The notes: a model not told the origin generated them from the sequence alone. A stretch of 64,000 bases of DNA from Desulfovibrio sp. (GCA_031271265.1 JAISWB010000071.1:1-64000); one strand, 5' to 3'; positions 38,797 through 48,965 are shown, counted from the first letter of the stretch. A program made the numbers and translations.

Positions 38797-40977
38797 ATGC
38801 ATGCCGTGCCTCATCATCGTTCCATACGCCTGTTGCCGGAAGTCCTGCGCAATCAAATCGCCGCGGGAGAAGTCATTGACCGGCCTGCAGGCGTACTCAA
38901 AGAGTTGGTCGAAAACAGCCTGGACTCCGGAGCCACGGAAATCGCCGTGTCTCTGCAGGAAGGCGGGATCGGGCTTGTCGCGGTGCGGGACAACGGTCAC
39001 GGCATACCGGCCGATGAACTTGAAGCCGCCGTTACCCGTCACGCCACAAGCAAAGTGACCGGGTTTCACGATCTGTTGCACGTAGCGAGCTACGGCTTCA
39101 GAGGCGAGGCACTGGCAAGCATCGGCTCCGTGTCCGACCTGCTGCTTGAAAGCGCATGCCTCCGCAAAGACCGCCCCGGAAAAAAAGACAAGGAGGCCTC
39201 CGGCCCGGAACGGTCAGGGACATCCGGGCACGACCTCCCGCCTGCGCCGGGGGACGATACCGCATCTCGGGCAAGCGGCGCCTGCATACGCGTGCGCCAC
39301 GGCGTCATTTCCGCTCCCGCGCCTTCGGCCGTTACCGAAGGAACCAGCGTCGAAGTGCGCGACCTTTTCGCCAACGTGCCCGCGCGCTTGAAATTTCTCA
39401 AAAATCCGGCCACGGAACTCAAACGCTGCCGCGAGCTGCTGTTGCGCCCGGCTCTGGCGCACCTCGACACAACCTTCAGCCTGCACCTTTCCGGCACGGG
39501 GAGCCGGGGCCAAGAACTGCTGCGCCTTCCCGCCGGCCTTTCCCTGCAGGACAGGCTCATGCTCATCTGGCCTCCCCAGATCGTGGAAAACCTCCGTCCG
39601 TTTGCCGGCGAGCATAACGGGATCCGCGCGCACGGGCTTATGTCCCCGCCCCACAACAGCCAGGTCCGGGGCGACCGCATCCTGCTCTACGTCAACGGGC
39701 GCCCCGTAGCCAACCGCATAGTGTTCCAGGCGGTGCGCGAAGCCTACAAAGGCCGCCTGACCACGCGCGAATACCCGCAGGTGCTGCTTTTTCTGGAACC
39801 GGATCACGGAGATGTGGACGTCAATGTGCATCCCGCCAAGACCGAAGTCCGTTTTCGGGAAGAACGCGCCGTATTCTCCGCCGTAGTCAATATACTCAGC
39901 TCCTCCGCCGTGCTCGGCGGCAGCCCTTTTCAGGCCGGCCGGGAAACGCCGTACGGCATTCCAGCCGAACAGGAACCCGATACATACGACTCCGAAAGCC
40001 GCGCAGCGGCGCAATATTTACGCGAAAGGCACGTTCCGGAAAACGGCGGCCCGACACTCTCCGACACCGACGGACCCGGAGCAATGCGTGACGCCGCCGG
40101 CAACCGCGACCCCGGACCTCACGGCGCGTATGGGCGTATTCCCGAAAGCTTCGGATCGGGCGCGAAAACGGGGATGTTCCCTCCCTTGTACGCGGCCTCT
40201 GACGCGCATGAAAGTGCGGAGCAGGCGGTCCCGCAGGGCACGGAAACAGGCGGCGCGCGCGCTGAAGAGGCCCTGCGCGCCGTGCGTCCGCCCGGTTTCT
40301 GGGGCAGCCTGGACCGTCCCCGGCTGGTGGATGTCCGCCCTGCCGAAAGCAGCTCGGAACAGGAAGAGCCGGTCTTTGAAACACGCGGATATGCCCGGGA
40401 GCGGCGGGACAAAGGCTATCCCGTTGCCGTGGGCGACCTTGTCTGCCTGGGGCAACTGGCGGACACCTACCTGATCCTGGTGCGCGGCGGGACGTTGCTG
40501 CTCGTGGATCAGCACGCCGCCCACGAGCGGGTCCTCATGGAATCTTTCGAGCGCGCAGCCTCGTCCGGCACAAGCAGGCTGCTGATGCTTCCGGAAAAAA
40601 TTCCCCTGCATCCGGCCGAAGAGGAACGCCTGCGCTCCTGCTTCGCCATGCTGACGCGCTTCGGGTACGACCTTGAACTTGAGCAGACCGTCCTGTATGT
40701 ACGCGGAACCCCGCCGATGCTTGAACAAGGCGAGGCCGTGGAGTTGCTGCGCGCCGTTCTGGCGGAACGCGCGGACGGGCCGGAGGATATTCTGCATCTC
40801 ATGTCCTGCCGTTCCGCGGTCAGGGCAGGTCAGGCCCTGACGGGAGACGAGGCGGCAGAACTTCTGAAAAGCTGGCTGGAGACTCCGGATTGCGAATTTT
40901 GCCCGCACGGGCGTCCCGCCGTACTGGAATTCACTCCGGAACACCTGGAAAAAATGTTCAAACGCAAAATCGGTTGA
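38797..40977 (+). CDS. mutL: DNA mismatch repair protein MutL
   Basis: IAAGEVIDRPAGVLKELVENSLDSGAT, GFRGEALASIG, DQHAAHERVLME, CPHGRP. Confidence 0.96.
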   Translation: MHAVPHHRSIRLLPEVLRNQIAAGEVIDRPAGVLKELVENSLDSGATEIAVSLQEGGIGLVAVRDNGHGIPADELEAAVTRHATSKVTGFHDLLHVASYGFRGEALASIGSVSDLLLESACLRKDRPGKKDKEASGPERSGTSGHDLPPAPGDDTASRASGACIRVRHGVISAPAPSAVTEGTSVEVRDLFANVPARLKFLKNPATELKRCRELLLRPALAHLDTTFSLHLSGTGSRGQELLRLPAGLSLQDRLMLIWPPQIVENLRPFAGEHNGIRAHGLMSPPHNSQVRGDRILLYVNGRPVANRIVFQAVREAYKGRLTTREYPQVLLFLEPDHGDVDVNVHPAKTEVRFREERAVFSAVVNILSSSAVLGGSPFQAGRETPYGIPAEQEPDTYDSESRAAAQYLRERHVPENGGPTLSDTDGPGAMRDAAGNRDPGPHGAYGRIPESFGSGAKTGMFPPLYAASDAHESAEQAVPQGTETGGARAEEALRAVRPPGFWGSLDRPRLVDVRPAESSSEQEEPVFETRGYARERRDKGYPVAVGDLVCLGQLADTYLILVRGGTLLLVDQHAAHERVLMESFERAASSGTSRLLMLPEKIPLHPAEEERLRSCFAMLTRFGYDLELEQTVLYVRGTPPMLEQGEAVELLRAVLAERADGPEDILHLMSCRSAVRAGQALTGDEAAELLKSWLETPDCEFCPHGRPAVLEFTPEHLEKMFKRKIG

Positions 40978-40982
40978 CGACG

Positions 40983-41070
40983 AAACGCGCAACCGTAAAC
41001 GCAAAAGCGGACGGCAACAAAACTCACAACCGTAAACGCAAAAGTCGTCGACAGCAAAACGCACAACCGC
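40983..41070. repeat. 37-bp imperfect tandem repeat, ~2.4 copies
   Basis: Copies start at 40983, 41020 and 41057: aaacgcgcaaccgtaaacgcaaaag / aaactcacaaccgtaaacgcaaaag / aaacgcacaaccgc. Confidence 0.8.
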
Positions 41071-41087
41071 ACTTGAAAGGAGCTTGT

Positions 41088-41714
41088 ATGCAAGTCGCCG
41101 TTTTCCCTCTTGGTCCCCTGGAAACCAACTGTTTTGTCATACATACGGACGACGAAGCCGTTGCCGTGGATCCGGGCGGCGACCCCAAGGCTGTTCTGCG
41201 CATGCTCGGCGAGCGCAAGCTGCGTCTCACGCACATCCTGCTGACCCATCTGCATTTTGACCACACCTTCGGCGTTGCGCCGCTTGCGGCCGCCACCGGG
41301 GCAGCAGTACTCGGTCCCGAAGGCGACCGCTACATGCTCGCCGACGAACTGGGAACGGGCGGCACATGGGGGCTGCCCAAGGTCCCGCGCTACGAGTTCA
41401 AGTCGCTGCAGCCGGGCGACATGCCGCTGCTCGGCACCGTCTGCCGGGTCATCTCCACACCGGGGCATACTCCGGGCAGCCTTTCCTTTTACTTCAGCGA
41501 ACTCGGCGCCGTGTTCTCGGGCGATACCCTGTTTTACCGCTCCATCGGACGTTCGGATTTCCCCGGCGGCGACCATGCCGTTCTCTGCGCCTCCATCCGC
41601 GACAAGCTGTTCACGCTGCCCGACACCACCGCTGTCTACTCGGGGCACGGGCCTGTTACCCGCATAGCCGACGAAAAACGCGGCAATCCTTTTGTGGGGA
41701 TGTTCAGTTTGTAA
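41088..41714 (+). CDS. metallo-beta-lactamase-fold hydrolase (glyoxalase II-like)
   Basis: THLHFDHTFG, STPGHTPGSLSFY, FSGDTLF, SGHGPVT; SD gaaaggag. Confidence 0.93.
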   Translation: MQVAVFPLGPLETNCFVIHTDDEAVAVDPGGDPKAVLRMLGERKLRLTHILLTHLHFDHTFGVAPLAAATGAAVLGPEGDRYMLADELGTGGTWGLPKVPRYEFKSLQPGDMPLLGTVCRVISTPGHTPGSLSFYFSELGAVFSGDTLFYRSIGRSDFPGGDHAVLCASIRDKLFTLPDTTAVYSGHGPVTRIADEKRGNPFVGMFSL

Positions 41715-41970
41715 GGACATTCGGCATCCGACCATTATGCCTTTTCGCGCGGTTTACGCGGCAAAACAACATCAGGGCGGCGCCGCTGCGCCGGCTGCCG
41801 TTGTTGAAGCGCGGCGCCGAATCGGCGTAATCCACGCTTTTTAAGCAACCCGCACATATATGCTTATGCGAAAAAATTATTTTCCCTGCTCCGCCGAATA
41901 AAATATTACTAATTTTATCTTTTTTATCGTTTAAATACGGCGGGGCTTCACCCCGTTGCGGAGCACAGCT

Positions 41971-42366
41971 ATGCGCGCGGCTTTTGTGGGCGGACTGGAC
42001 AGGCTGAAGCGTGAATACGAAAAAGCGGCCGAAAAACTCGGGGTGACCCTGAAAGTATTCAGCGGGAAGGAATCCTGTCTTGTCGGCAAAATAGGGAACC
42101 CGGATATCCTGATCGTGTTGACCGGCATGGTATCGCACAGCGCGAAATCCGAAGTGCTCAATCACAGCCGCAGCCTCGGCACGCCGGTACTGTTTCTGCA
42201 CACCAACGGCGTCAGCGGGCTGCGCCGCAGTCTGAGGAGCATCACGAGCGAACGCTGTTCGGTGCGGTTTCCTTCCGAAACGGCAACACTCTTTGCCGGT
42301 AACCGCCCGCAAGACCCTGCCGCAGGATTGCCGCGGGGCAAGGCAACCGGGGAGATTCCCGCTTGA
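41971..42366 (+). CDS. DUF2325-like protein
   Basis: MRAAFVGGLDRLKREYEKAAEKLGV...DILIVLTGMVSHS. Confidence 0.7.
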   Translation: MRAAFVGGLDRLKREYEKAAEKLGVTLKVFSGKESCLVGKIGNPDILIVLTGMVSHSAKSEVLNHSRSLGTPVLFLHTNGVSGLRRSLRSITSERCSVRFPSETATLFAGNRPQDPAAGLPRGKATGEIPA

Positions 42367-42448
42367 CGCACGGCAAAGCCGGGCATACCTTCCCGGTAAA
42401 CCCATCCCTTACAGGGAGACCTATCAGACCATAAAGGGATTTCGGATG
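42364..42448 (+). repeat. Dispersed element, copy C (right part; central hairpin appears inverted)
   Basis: gacgcacggcaaagccgggcatacc...agggagacctatcagaccataaagggatttcggATG; ends in start codon of the FMN-reductase-like gene. Confidence 0.65.
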
Positions 42449-43204
42449 AAGGGCGCCGCCGTGCCGGCAACGCTCACCTTGCCGGAAGACACGCCGGCAT
42501 GTCTGGTGCTTTCCTGCAGTCCGCGGCCCGGCGGCAACAGCGACACGGCAGCCCGCATTTTTTGCCGCGCCTTCGCTCAGGGCCGGAGAGAAACACTGTA
42601 CCCGGGTGATGTTCCCGAAGCGGATACGGACGCATCGGAATGCAACGCGCGGGTACTTTTTCTGCGCGACTATGCCGTTTCACCCTGTACGGCCTGTGAT
42701 GCCTGCGCGCGCGCCGCACGCGGGATCAAGGCGCGGCGCGGCGCTTTGTCGTTGCGGAGCCTGTTGGAGACGCAACCTTTCCCCTGCCCCGCCGCGGCGC
42801 ATGATGCCGGCCGCGCCCTTCTGGGCGCGCAGGTCGCTGCGGAGCAACTGTGCCTCGTGTCTCCGGTATATTGGTACCATCTTCCCGCGCAGTTCAAAGC
42901 CCTTCTGGACAGGATGCAGATTTTCCGGTCCATGCGCGAAAACGGGTGTCTGCGTGACGACGGCCCGAAACGCCCGTGCAGGATCATCCTCATAGGCGGC
43001 CGGCCGCGGGGAGAACGCCTGTTCGCCGGGAGCCTGCTCAGTCTGAAATACGCGCTTGCGACCATGCATACCGCAATGGTAGAACCCTTGCTGCTCTACG
43101 GGCTGGATGCAGGCGATGCTTTGCGCCGAAACCGCGAGGCCGCGGAACGCGTCTACGCATACGGCCTCGCGGCGGGGAGCGCAGTCCCCGATGGAACGGT
43201 ATGA
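42446..43204 (+). CDS. NADPH-dependent FMN reductase / flavodoxin-like family protein
   Basis: LSCSPRPGGNSDTAARIF, CTACDACARAA, LVSPVYWYHLPAQFKALLDR. Confidence 0.85.
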   Translation: MKGAAVPATLTLPEDTPACLVLSCSPRPGGNSDTAARIFCRAFAQGRRETLYPGDVPEADTDASECNARVLFLRDYAVSPCTACDACARAARGIKARRGALSLRSLLETQPFPCPAAAHDAGRALLGAQVAAEQLCLVSPVYWYHLPAQFKALLDRMQIFRSMRENGCLRDDGPKRPCRIILIGGRPRGERLFAGSLLSLKYALATMHTAMVEPLLLYGLDAGDALRRNREAAERVYAYGLAAGSAVPDGTV

Positions 43205-44159
43205 ATCGACGCAACGCGCGCCGGCGGCGGCGGCAAACGCCGTGACACCCGGCCCCGAAGCGAAGAACGCGGCACGCAACGCCCGCCGGCCGTGCGCCGA
43301 CGATCCGCGAAACAGTATTGTCGCCTTTATGCACTCCAGCCTGAGGGGTATATGGAAAGCCCTGAGTGCGGAGAGACGTTGTTTTGCCTGCGGGTCCATC
43401 TTCCGTCCCGCCGGCGATGCCGGCTGCGGCACGCCGTTCTGTCCGACCTGCGCCGCCCTGTCGGCACGCAGAGAAAGCGGTTTCTGCCCCCTGTGCGGCG
43501 CGCTGTACGCCTGGCCCCATCTCCCCGTCGTCGCCTGCGCGGCGTGCCTGAGAGAAAAACCACCGTGGAACCGCCTGCTTTTTCATGGAGAACACGAGGG
43601 ATTATTGCGCAGGCTGCTGCTTGATCTTAAATTCCGCGGGCAAACGCACCTCGGATCGGCTTTGGGTGCGCTCCTGAGTGCGCACCCCGTCCTGCGCGAA
43701 CTGCCTGCGGACGTATTGACGCCCGTCCCCCTGCACAGGACGCGCCTGCTGCACAGGGGCTACAACCAAGCCCTGGAACTGGCCCGGCCGGCGGCGGCGG
43801 CGCTGGGGCGCCCCCTGCGGCCGGACCTGCTCCGCCGCATCCGGGCGACAGCCCCGCAAACGCGCTCCGACCGTTCTGAACGCGCGGCCAACGTCGCCGG
43901 GGCCTTTGCATGCGAGCGCGCAGTGCGCGGCAGACACATCGTGCTCGTGGACGATACCCTGACCACGGGCGCAACCCTGCGCTCCGCGACCGCCGCGCTG
44001 CTCGACGCGGGCGCGGCGGGAGTGTGCGTTGCGGTCCTCAGTCGCGTCCGTCGTCTGTCCGGGCAAGACGATACCGCGTTTACGAAGGAACTTCCGATCA
44101 AACCATGCTTCAACCAACATCCGGCTCCGTCCGCCGGCCGGCACCGCCCCGGCGGATAG
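43191..44159 (+). CDS. comF: ComF-family amidophosphoribosyltransferase-like protein
   Basis: Cys-rich N-terminus, HRGYNQALELA, VLVDDTLTTGATLRSA. Confidence 0.9.
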   Translation: MERYESTQRAPAAAANAVTPGPEAKNAARNARRPCADDPRNSIVAFMHSSLRGIWKALSAERRCFACGSIFRPAGDAGCGTPFCPTCAALSARRESGFCPLCGALYAWPHLPVVACAACLREKPPWNRLLFHGEHEGLLRRLLLDLKFRGQTHLGSALGALLSAHPVLRELPADVLTPVPLHRTRLLHRGYNQALELARPAAAALGRPLRPDLLRRIRATAPQTRSDRSERAANVAGAFACERAVRGRHIVLVDDTLTTGATLRSATAALLDAGAAGVCVAVLSRVRRLSGQDDTAFTKELPIKPCFNQHPAPSAGRHRPGG

Positions 44160-44238
44160 GAGCCGACCGGCATGTCTCCTCCTGAAGGGAGAGATTTTAA
44201 ACCATATAAAAAAATTTCTTATAAAGGAAACACCGATG
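44106..44238 (+). repeat. Dispersed element, copy D (ends in start codon of ubiX)
   Basis: tgcttcaaccaacatccggctccgtccgccggccggcaccgccccggcgg...cctgaagggagagattttaaacc...cttataaaggaaacaccgATG. Confidence 0.75.
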
Positions 44239-44838
44239 AAACTCTTGGTCGGCGTCAGCGGCGCCAGCGGCAGCGCCTACGCTGTCGCGCTGCTGAGGGA
44301 GGCGGTGCGGCTCGGTTGCGATGTGCATGCCGTGTTCAGCCGATGGGGCGCGGAAGTTCTGCGTCTCGAATGCGGCCTCGATCCGGAAGATTTTCCCGAT
44401 GTCGACCTTCATGACCCGGATGAGATGTCGGCCCCGCCCGCCAGCGGCTCGACGCTTTACGACGGCATGGTCATTCTGCCGTGCTCCATGCATACGCTGG
44501 CCTGTACGGCGCACGGCATGAGCTTCAATCTCCTGCAGCGCGCCGCCGGAGTCATGCTCAAGGAAAAACGCACTCTGGTGCTGGTCCCCAGGGAAACACC
44601 CCTGAGCGTTGTTCATCTGGAAAACATGCTGACCCTGGCGCGGGCGGGCGCCCTTATCCTGCCGGCCTCTCCCGCCTTTTACCACAAACCCCGCGACTTG
44701 AACGCTCTGGTAAACCAGGTGGCAGGCAAGGTGTTGAATGCCCTCGGCCTGCAACAGGATCTGTTCCCCGCCTGGTCCGCGCCGGAGGGGCGTAGCCGGG
44801 CAGGCGCCGGCGGGGGCCGGGAAAAGCCTGCGGGGTGA
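44236..44838 (+). CDS. ubiX: UbiX-family flavin prenyltransferase
   Basis: LLVGVSGASGSAYAVALL, LPCSMHTLACTAHG, PRETPLSVVHLENML. Confidence 0.94.
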   Translation: MKLLVGVSGASGSAYAVALLREAVRLGCDVHAVFSRWGAEVLRLECGLDPEDFPDVDLHDPDEMSAPPASGSTLYDGMVILPCSMHTLACTAHGMSFNLLQRAAGVMLKEKRTLVLVPRETPLSVVHLENMLTLARAGALILPASPAFYHKPRDLNALVNQVAGKVLNALGLQQDLFPAWSAPEGRSRAGAGGGREKPAG

Positions 44839-45152
44839 CGCCGCTCCCTGTTTTTCGTACCCCTTATCAACCCTGCTTTGCCGCCGGCCGGACTATACTT
44901 TTTTCAGGAGCCGTGTTAGACAGTGTCGGCACAAGGCGGCTTTTGCTCTCTGCCGCCGTTGCGCCGGAACCGCCCGAATGTCATGTACGCCTGTGTACAT
45001 TCCTTTCGAACAAACCCGGTGCGCCTCGGCAGAGAACAAAATCCGTTCTCGTGACGGCTCTCTCCGACGAGCCTGCATACGGCAGCGCAACGCGCGGCCC
45101 GCACGAACGCTTCCCCGCCTGTTGCGGGGCCTGCACAGCCGAAGGAACAGCC

Positions 45153-46313
45153 ATGGCGGAATCTATCGACCAATACAGGCAGCTTCTGCAACTGTTCGAC
45201 AAGGCGGGCGTTCCCCGTGACATGCGCTGGAGGTCCCTGCTCCTTTTTCTCAGGGAGATCAAAGATTACTCGAACATAAGCGACATCCAGAAGATAACTG
45301 TTCAGGAACTGCTGGCCGCCATATTCGCAAGCAGGGATTATTCGGAAGAAAACCTGCACAGAATGCTGGCCGCCTATCAGGATTGCATGGTGGCACCCTA
45401 CAGAAAAAAGACCGAGAGCATGCTGCAGGAACTTGCCGGCATGGTGCGGGAATTTCAAAAACTGCTTTCCGCGCGCAGCGGAGATCTGGACACGCTGGAA
45501 GAAACGGCCGTGAGCATCGTCGAAGACGTGTTCTCGACTGCCGATAAACCGTACAGGCTGCACGAATCCTTTGCACGCGTCAAAGAACTGTTGGCGGACG
45601 ATATTCGTTCCCTGGAAAACCTCGCCGCCAGCGATGCCCTGACCGGCATTGCCAACCGCAGAGCCTTTGATGAATTTATGGAAAAGGCGGTACAGGCATG
45701 GCGCGACATGGGGCGGCCCCTGCGTCTGGCTATGCTCGATATAGACTTTTTCAAGCACTTCAACGACGAACACGGGCACCGTATCGGCGATCAGGTGCTG
45801 GTGGTCGTCGCCAAGCAACTCACCAGGGGCGCGCGCTCTCTGGTCCGGCCCGGCGATGTGCTGGTCGCGCGCTACGGCGGCGAGGAATTCGTCATGGTAG
45901 TGAGCGGCGACGAGGCATCACGGTTGCCGGAAGTCGTCGAACAAGTCCGGCAGTCCATCAAACAATTCAATTTCCTCATCCGCGATGCCGACGGCAATGT
46001 CGTGGAAAGCGGCCTGCACATCACCGTCAGCGCCGGGATAGCGGCAGCCTCCCCGGAATGGCGCGGCGCCTGGCTGGAAAACATTACCGATTGCGCGGAC
46101 AAGGCGCTCTATTACGCCAAAAGTAACGGCAGAGACTTGGCCGTGGAGTATGTGAACGGCGAGGAACCCGCTTTCAGAATCGTGAAACTGTCCGCCCAAG
46201 TTCGGAAGTTCCAGACAGGCATAACGGAGGACGATGCCTGCATGCTGACCGGGGACTGTCCGTTGCCGCAGGCTCGGCAACCGGAACGGCGACGCGCCGC
46301 GCATACTTCCTGA
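45153..46313 (+). CDS. GGDEF diguanylate cyclase
   Basis: ARYGGEEFVMVV, LDIDFFKHFNDEHGHRIGD. Confidence 0.9.
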   Translation: MAESIDQYRQLLQLFDKAGVPRDMRWRSLLLFLREIKDYSNISDIQKITVQELLAAIFASRDYSEENLHRMLAAYQDCMVAPYRKKTESMLQELAGMVREFQKLLSARSGDLDTLEETAVSIVEDVFSTADKPYRLHESFARVKELLADDIRSLENLAASDALTGIANRRAFDEFMEKAVQAWRDMGRPLRLAMLDIDFFKHFNDEHGHRIGDQVLVVVAKQLTRGARSLVRPGDVLVARYGGEEFVMVVSGDEASRLPEVVEQVRQSIKQFNFLIRDADGNVVESGLHITVSAGIAAASPEWRGAWLENITDCADKALYYAKSNGRDLAVEYVNGEEPAFRIVKLSAQVRKFQTGITEDDACMLTGDCPLPQARQPERRRAAHTS

Positions 46314-46612
46314 AAGGACGCCTTCACTGCAGCGCTTTCACTGTGCAGCCGCGCAGCCGGCCGCGAAAGCGGATGCCCGCCGCGGAGGTACACGCGCGGC
46401 GTATTTGCGCTGTTGAACGCCGGGGCGGGCAGCGGCGGGATGAAACCCCGCGGGTAATCACAAAGTCGACATGCTCCGGTCTTTCTCTCTGGGGAACTCC
46501 CTCCCGTCCGTTTTTTTTTATTGACGCTCCGGAATGCTTGGGATAGGGAAAATCTCCGTTATGGACGCCGCACCGTGCACGGTGTTTCGGTCCTGACCAA
46601 CCCATCGCAGCT

Positions 46613-47572
46613 ATGAAGCACACCGGATCCGCCATGGCAGGCACACTCAAAATACTGACCGGCACGGCCAACCCGGCACTGGCGGCAGCCATCTGCAACC
46701 ATCTTGGGTGCAAGCTGTCGCCCGCCCTGTGCGACACGTTCAGCGACGGTGAAATCCGCATAGAGATAGGGGACAATGTCCGCGGAGACGACGTCTTCGT
46801 CATCCAACCCACGTGCGCCCCGGTAAACTTCAATATCATGCAGCTCTGTCTTATGCTTGATGCGCTGAAGCGGGCCAGCGTCGGCCGCGTGACGGCCGTA
46901 GTGCCCTATTACGGATACTCGCGCCAGGACCGCAAAGTCACTCCTCGCGCACCGATAAGCGCCAAGGCCGTGGCCGACTTCCTTGAAGCGGCCGGCCTGG
47001 ACCGTCTGGTCACCGTCGACCTGCACGCCGGCCAGATACAGGCCTATTTCAACAGGCCGGTCGACAACCTCTTTGCCCAGCCGGTGCTGCTCGAATACCT
47101 GCGCACCTGGTCGTCTGACGCGGTCATCGTTTCGCCCGATGCCGGCGGCGTCGAACGCGCGCGTTCCTTTGCCAAGCGCCTGGGCATCGGCCTCGCCATC
47201 ATAGACAAACGCCGCGACAAGCCCAATCAGGCTTCGGCCATGCACGTCATCGGCGATGTGGAAGGTAAAACCGCCATTGTTATCGACGACATGATAGATA
47301 CCGCGGGCACGCTGGTCGCCGCCGGCAAAGTCCTGCTGGAACACGGCGCCGAAAAAATCATGGCCTGCGCCACCCATGCCGTCCTCTCCGGACCGGCCAT
47401 CGAACGCATCAATGCTTCGGACTTATGCCGAGTGATCGTCACCGACACCATCCCGACCGAGGACAAAACGAAAAACTGTCCCAAGCTCAAAGTGATTTCC
47501 GTAGCCGGGCTCCTGGCCAAAAGCATACACAACATACACACCGAATCCTCCGTCAGCGTGCTCTTTCTCTAA
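46613..47572 (+). CDS. prs: ribose-phosphate pyrophosphokinase
   Basis: [35 protein letters not shown]. Confidence 0.97.
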   Translation: MKHTGSAMAGTLKILTGTANPALAAAICNHLGCKLSPALCDTFSDGEIRIEIGDNVRGDDVFVIQPTCAPVNFNIMQLCLMLDALKRASVGRVTAVVPYYGYSRQDRKVTPRAPISAKAVADFLEAAGLDRLVTVDLHAGQIQAYFNRPVDNLFAQPVLLEYLRTWSSDAVIVSPDAGGVERARSFAKRLGIGLAIIDKRRDKPNQASAMHVIGDVEGKTAIVIDDMIDTAGTLVAAGKVLLEHGAEKIMACATHAVLSGPAIERINASDLCRVIVTDTIPTEDKTKNCPKLKVISVAGLLAKSIHNIHTESSVSVLFL

Positions 47573-47647
47573 AGCCGCAGGGCCTGAGAAAAACGGCCTT
47601 CCGTCAGCAACGGCGCAAGTCACGGCTGAGGATCAAAGGAGAACTCC

Positions 47648-48256
47648 ATGGAAAGCAAGCTCACCCTGCGCGCGTCCACGCGCGTGAAAACAGGTAAAAA
47701 CGCCAATCGCCGGCTGCGCGCAAGCGGTTTCACGCCCGCTGTTTTTTATGATGCGACGGGCCGGGCCCTGACCCTGCAGGTCAACGAGGCCGAACTCGCC
47801 AAAGTGTATGCCAGAACCGGCCGCACCACGGTTTTTGACCTGGAAATCGATGATGACGGAAAAACAACAATCCGCCCCTGCCTGATCTGGGATGTCGAAT
47901 ACTATCCTACCCGCAAGCGCTTCATGCATCTTGACTTTTACGGCGCGGACCCGGACAGGGAACTCAAGGTGCGCGTGCCTCTTGAGTTCACGGGCACGGC
48001 CAGGGGAGTCAAATCGGGCGGCAAGGTGGAAATTTACCGTGAAAACATCGATATCCTCTGTAAACCGGCAGCCCTGCCCCAAAAGATTCTTGTGGACATC
48101 AGCGGGCTTGATGTGGGCCAGGGACTGCGTATCGCGGACCTTGCCCTGCCCGAAGGGGTCCGAGCCCGCTATGACGTCAATTTCGCCGTGCTGACCGTCA
48201 ACCTGCCGGGCAGCGGCAAGGGAGAGAGCGAAGAAGGCACGGGTGAAACCGCCTGA
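47648..48256 (+). CDS. rplY: 50S ribosomal protein L25/Ctc
   Basis: L25-like N-terminal domain plus TL5/Ctc C-terminal domain; followed by pth. Confidence 0.92.
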   Translation: MESKLTLRASTRVKTGKNANRRLRASGFTPAVFYDATGRALTLQVNEAELAKVYARTGRTTVFDLEIDDDGKTTIRPCLIWDVEYYPTRKRFMHLDFYGADPDRELKVRVPLEFTGTARGVKSGGKVEIYRENIDILCKPAALPQKILVDISGLDVGQGLRIADLALPEGVRARYDVNFAVLTVNLPGSGKGESEEGTGETA

Positions 48257-48258
48257 GC

Positions 48259-48861
48259 ATGGAAATAGGCGGTCTCATCGTCGGACTCGGCAATCCCGGA
48301 GCGGAATACAGCCGTACCCGTCACAACCTAGGTTTCATGGTGCTGGAACGCCTGCTTCTGGACCGCGAAAAAGCCGGCGTGCTGCAAAAACTCTCCGGGC
48401 GGAAGAACCTTTTCGCGCTGTGGAAAACGCGTTTCGCTGAGGCAGGCGGCACGGATAGGTACCGGCTGCTCTGCGAGCCGCTGACCTACATGAACGCAAG
48501 CGGTGAAGCCGTGCGCGCCGTGTCGTCATACTACCGCATCGCCCCTGAACATATCCTCGTGGTGCATGACGAACTCGACCTGCCGCCCGGCCGCATGAAA
48601 ATTAAAAAGGGCGGCGGCAGCGCCGGGCACAAAGGCGTGGAATCCATTGTGCAATGCCTCGGCACACCGGACTTTTTCCGCCTGCGCATCGGCATCGGCA
48701 AAACGCCGTACAATACCCTTTCCTTTGTTCTCGGCCGTTTTTCTGAAAACGAAGCGGAGCTTATGGACAAGTGTATCGCCGCAGCAACGGAATCCGTACT
48801 GATGTTTACCCGCGAGGGTGCGGTCAGGGCGCAACAGTTCTGCAATTCGTTTTCGCTTTAG
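48259..48861 (+). CDS. pth: peptidyl-tRNA hydrolase
   Basis: IVGLGNPGAEYSRTRHNLGFMVL, VVHDELDLPPGRMKIKKGGGSAGHKG. Confidence 0.97.
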   Translation: MEIGGLIVGLGNPGAEYSRTRHNLGFMVLERLLLDREKAGVLQKLSGRKNLFALWKTRFAEAGGTDRYRLLCEPLTYMNASGEAVRAVSSYYRIAPEHILVVHDELDLPPGRMKIKKGGGSAGHKGVESIVQCLGTPDFFRLRIGIGKTPYNTLSFVLGRFSENEAELMDKCIAAATESVLMFTREGAVRAQQFCNSFSL

Positions 48862-48944
48862 AATTTTTATACGCTTAGAGCGGTTCAACTTTAAAAATAC
48901 ATATCCCCGATGAAGGGAGTCGGCCTGAGCCGATGCAAAGCCGA

Positions 48945-48965
48945 CCGGGGAAATCATTTCCCCGG
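48945..48965. repeat. near-perfect 21-bp palindrome in the pth-pdxY gap
   Basis: CCGGGGAAATcATTTCCCCGG. Confidence 0.6.

Noticed and set aside
40983-41070. 37-bp repeats as a CRISPR array
   Set aside because: Units are directly abutting with no spacers and no CRISPR-like hairpin; a simple tandem repeat explains it.
46502-46560. tgggatagggaaa shared between the prs leader and the TrmH leader (inverted near 34020)
   Set aside because: Only ~13 nt, single pair, no structural context; likely chance.
46320-46612. tRNA or ispE upstream of prs, as often seen in related gene orders
   Set aside because: No cloverleaf-compatible sequence or GTTCGAATC-type T arm found; no ispE-like ORF.
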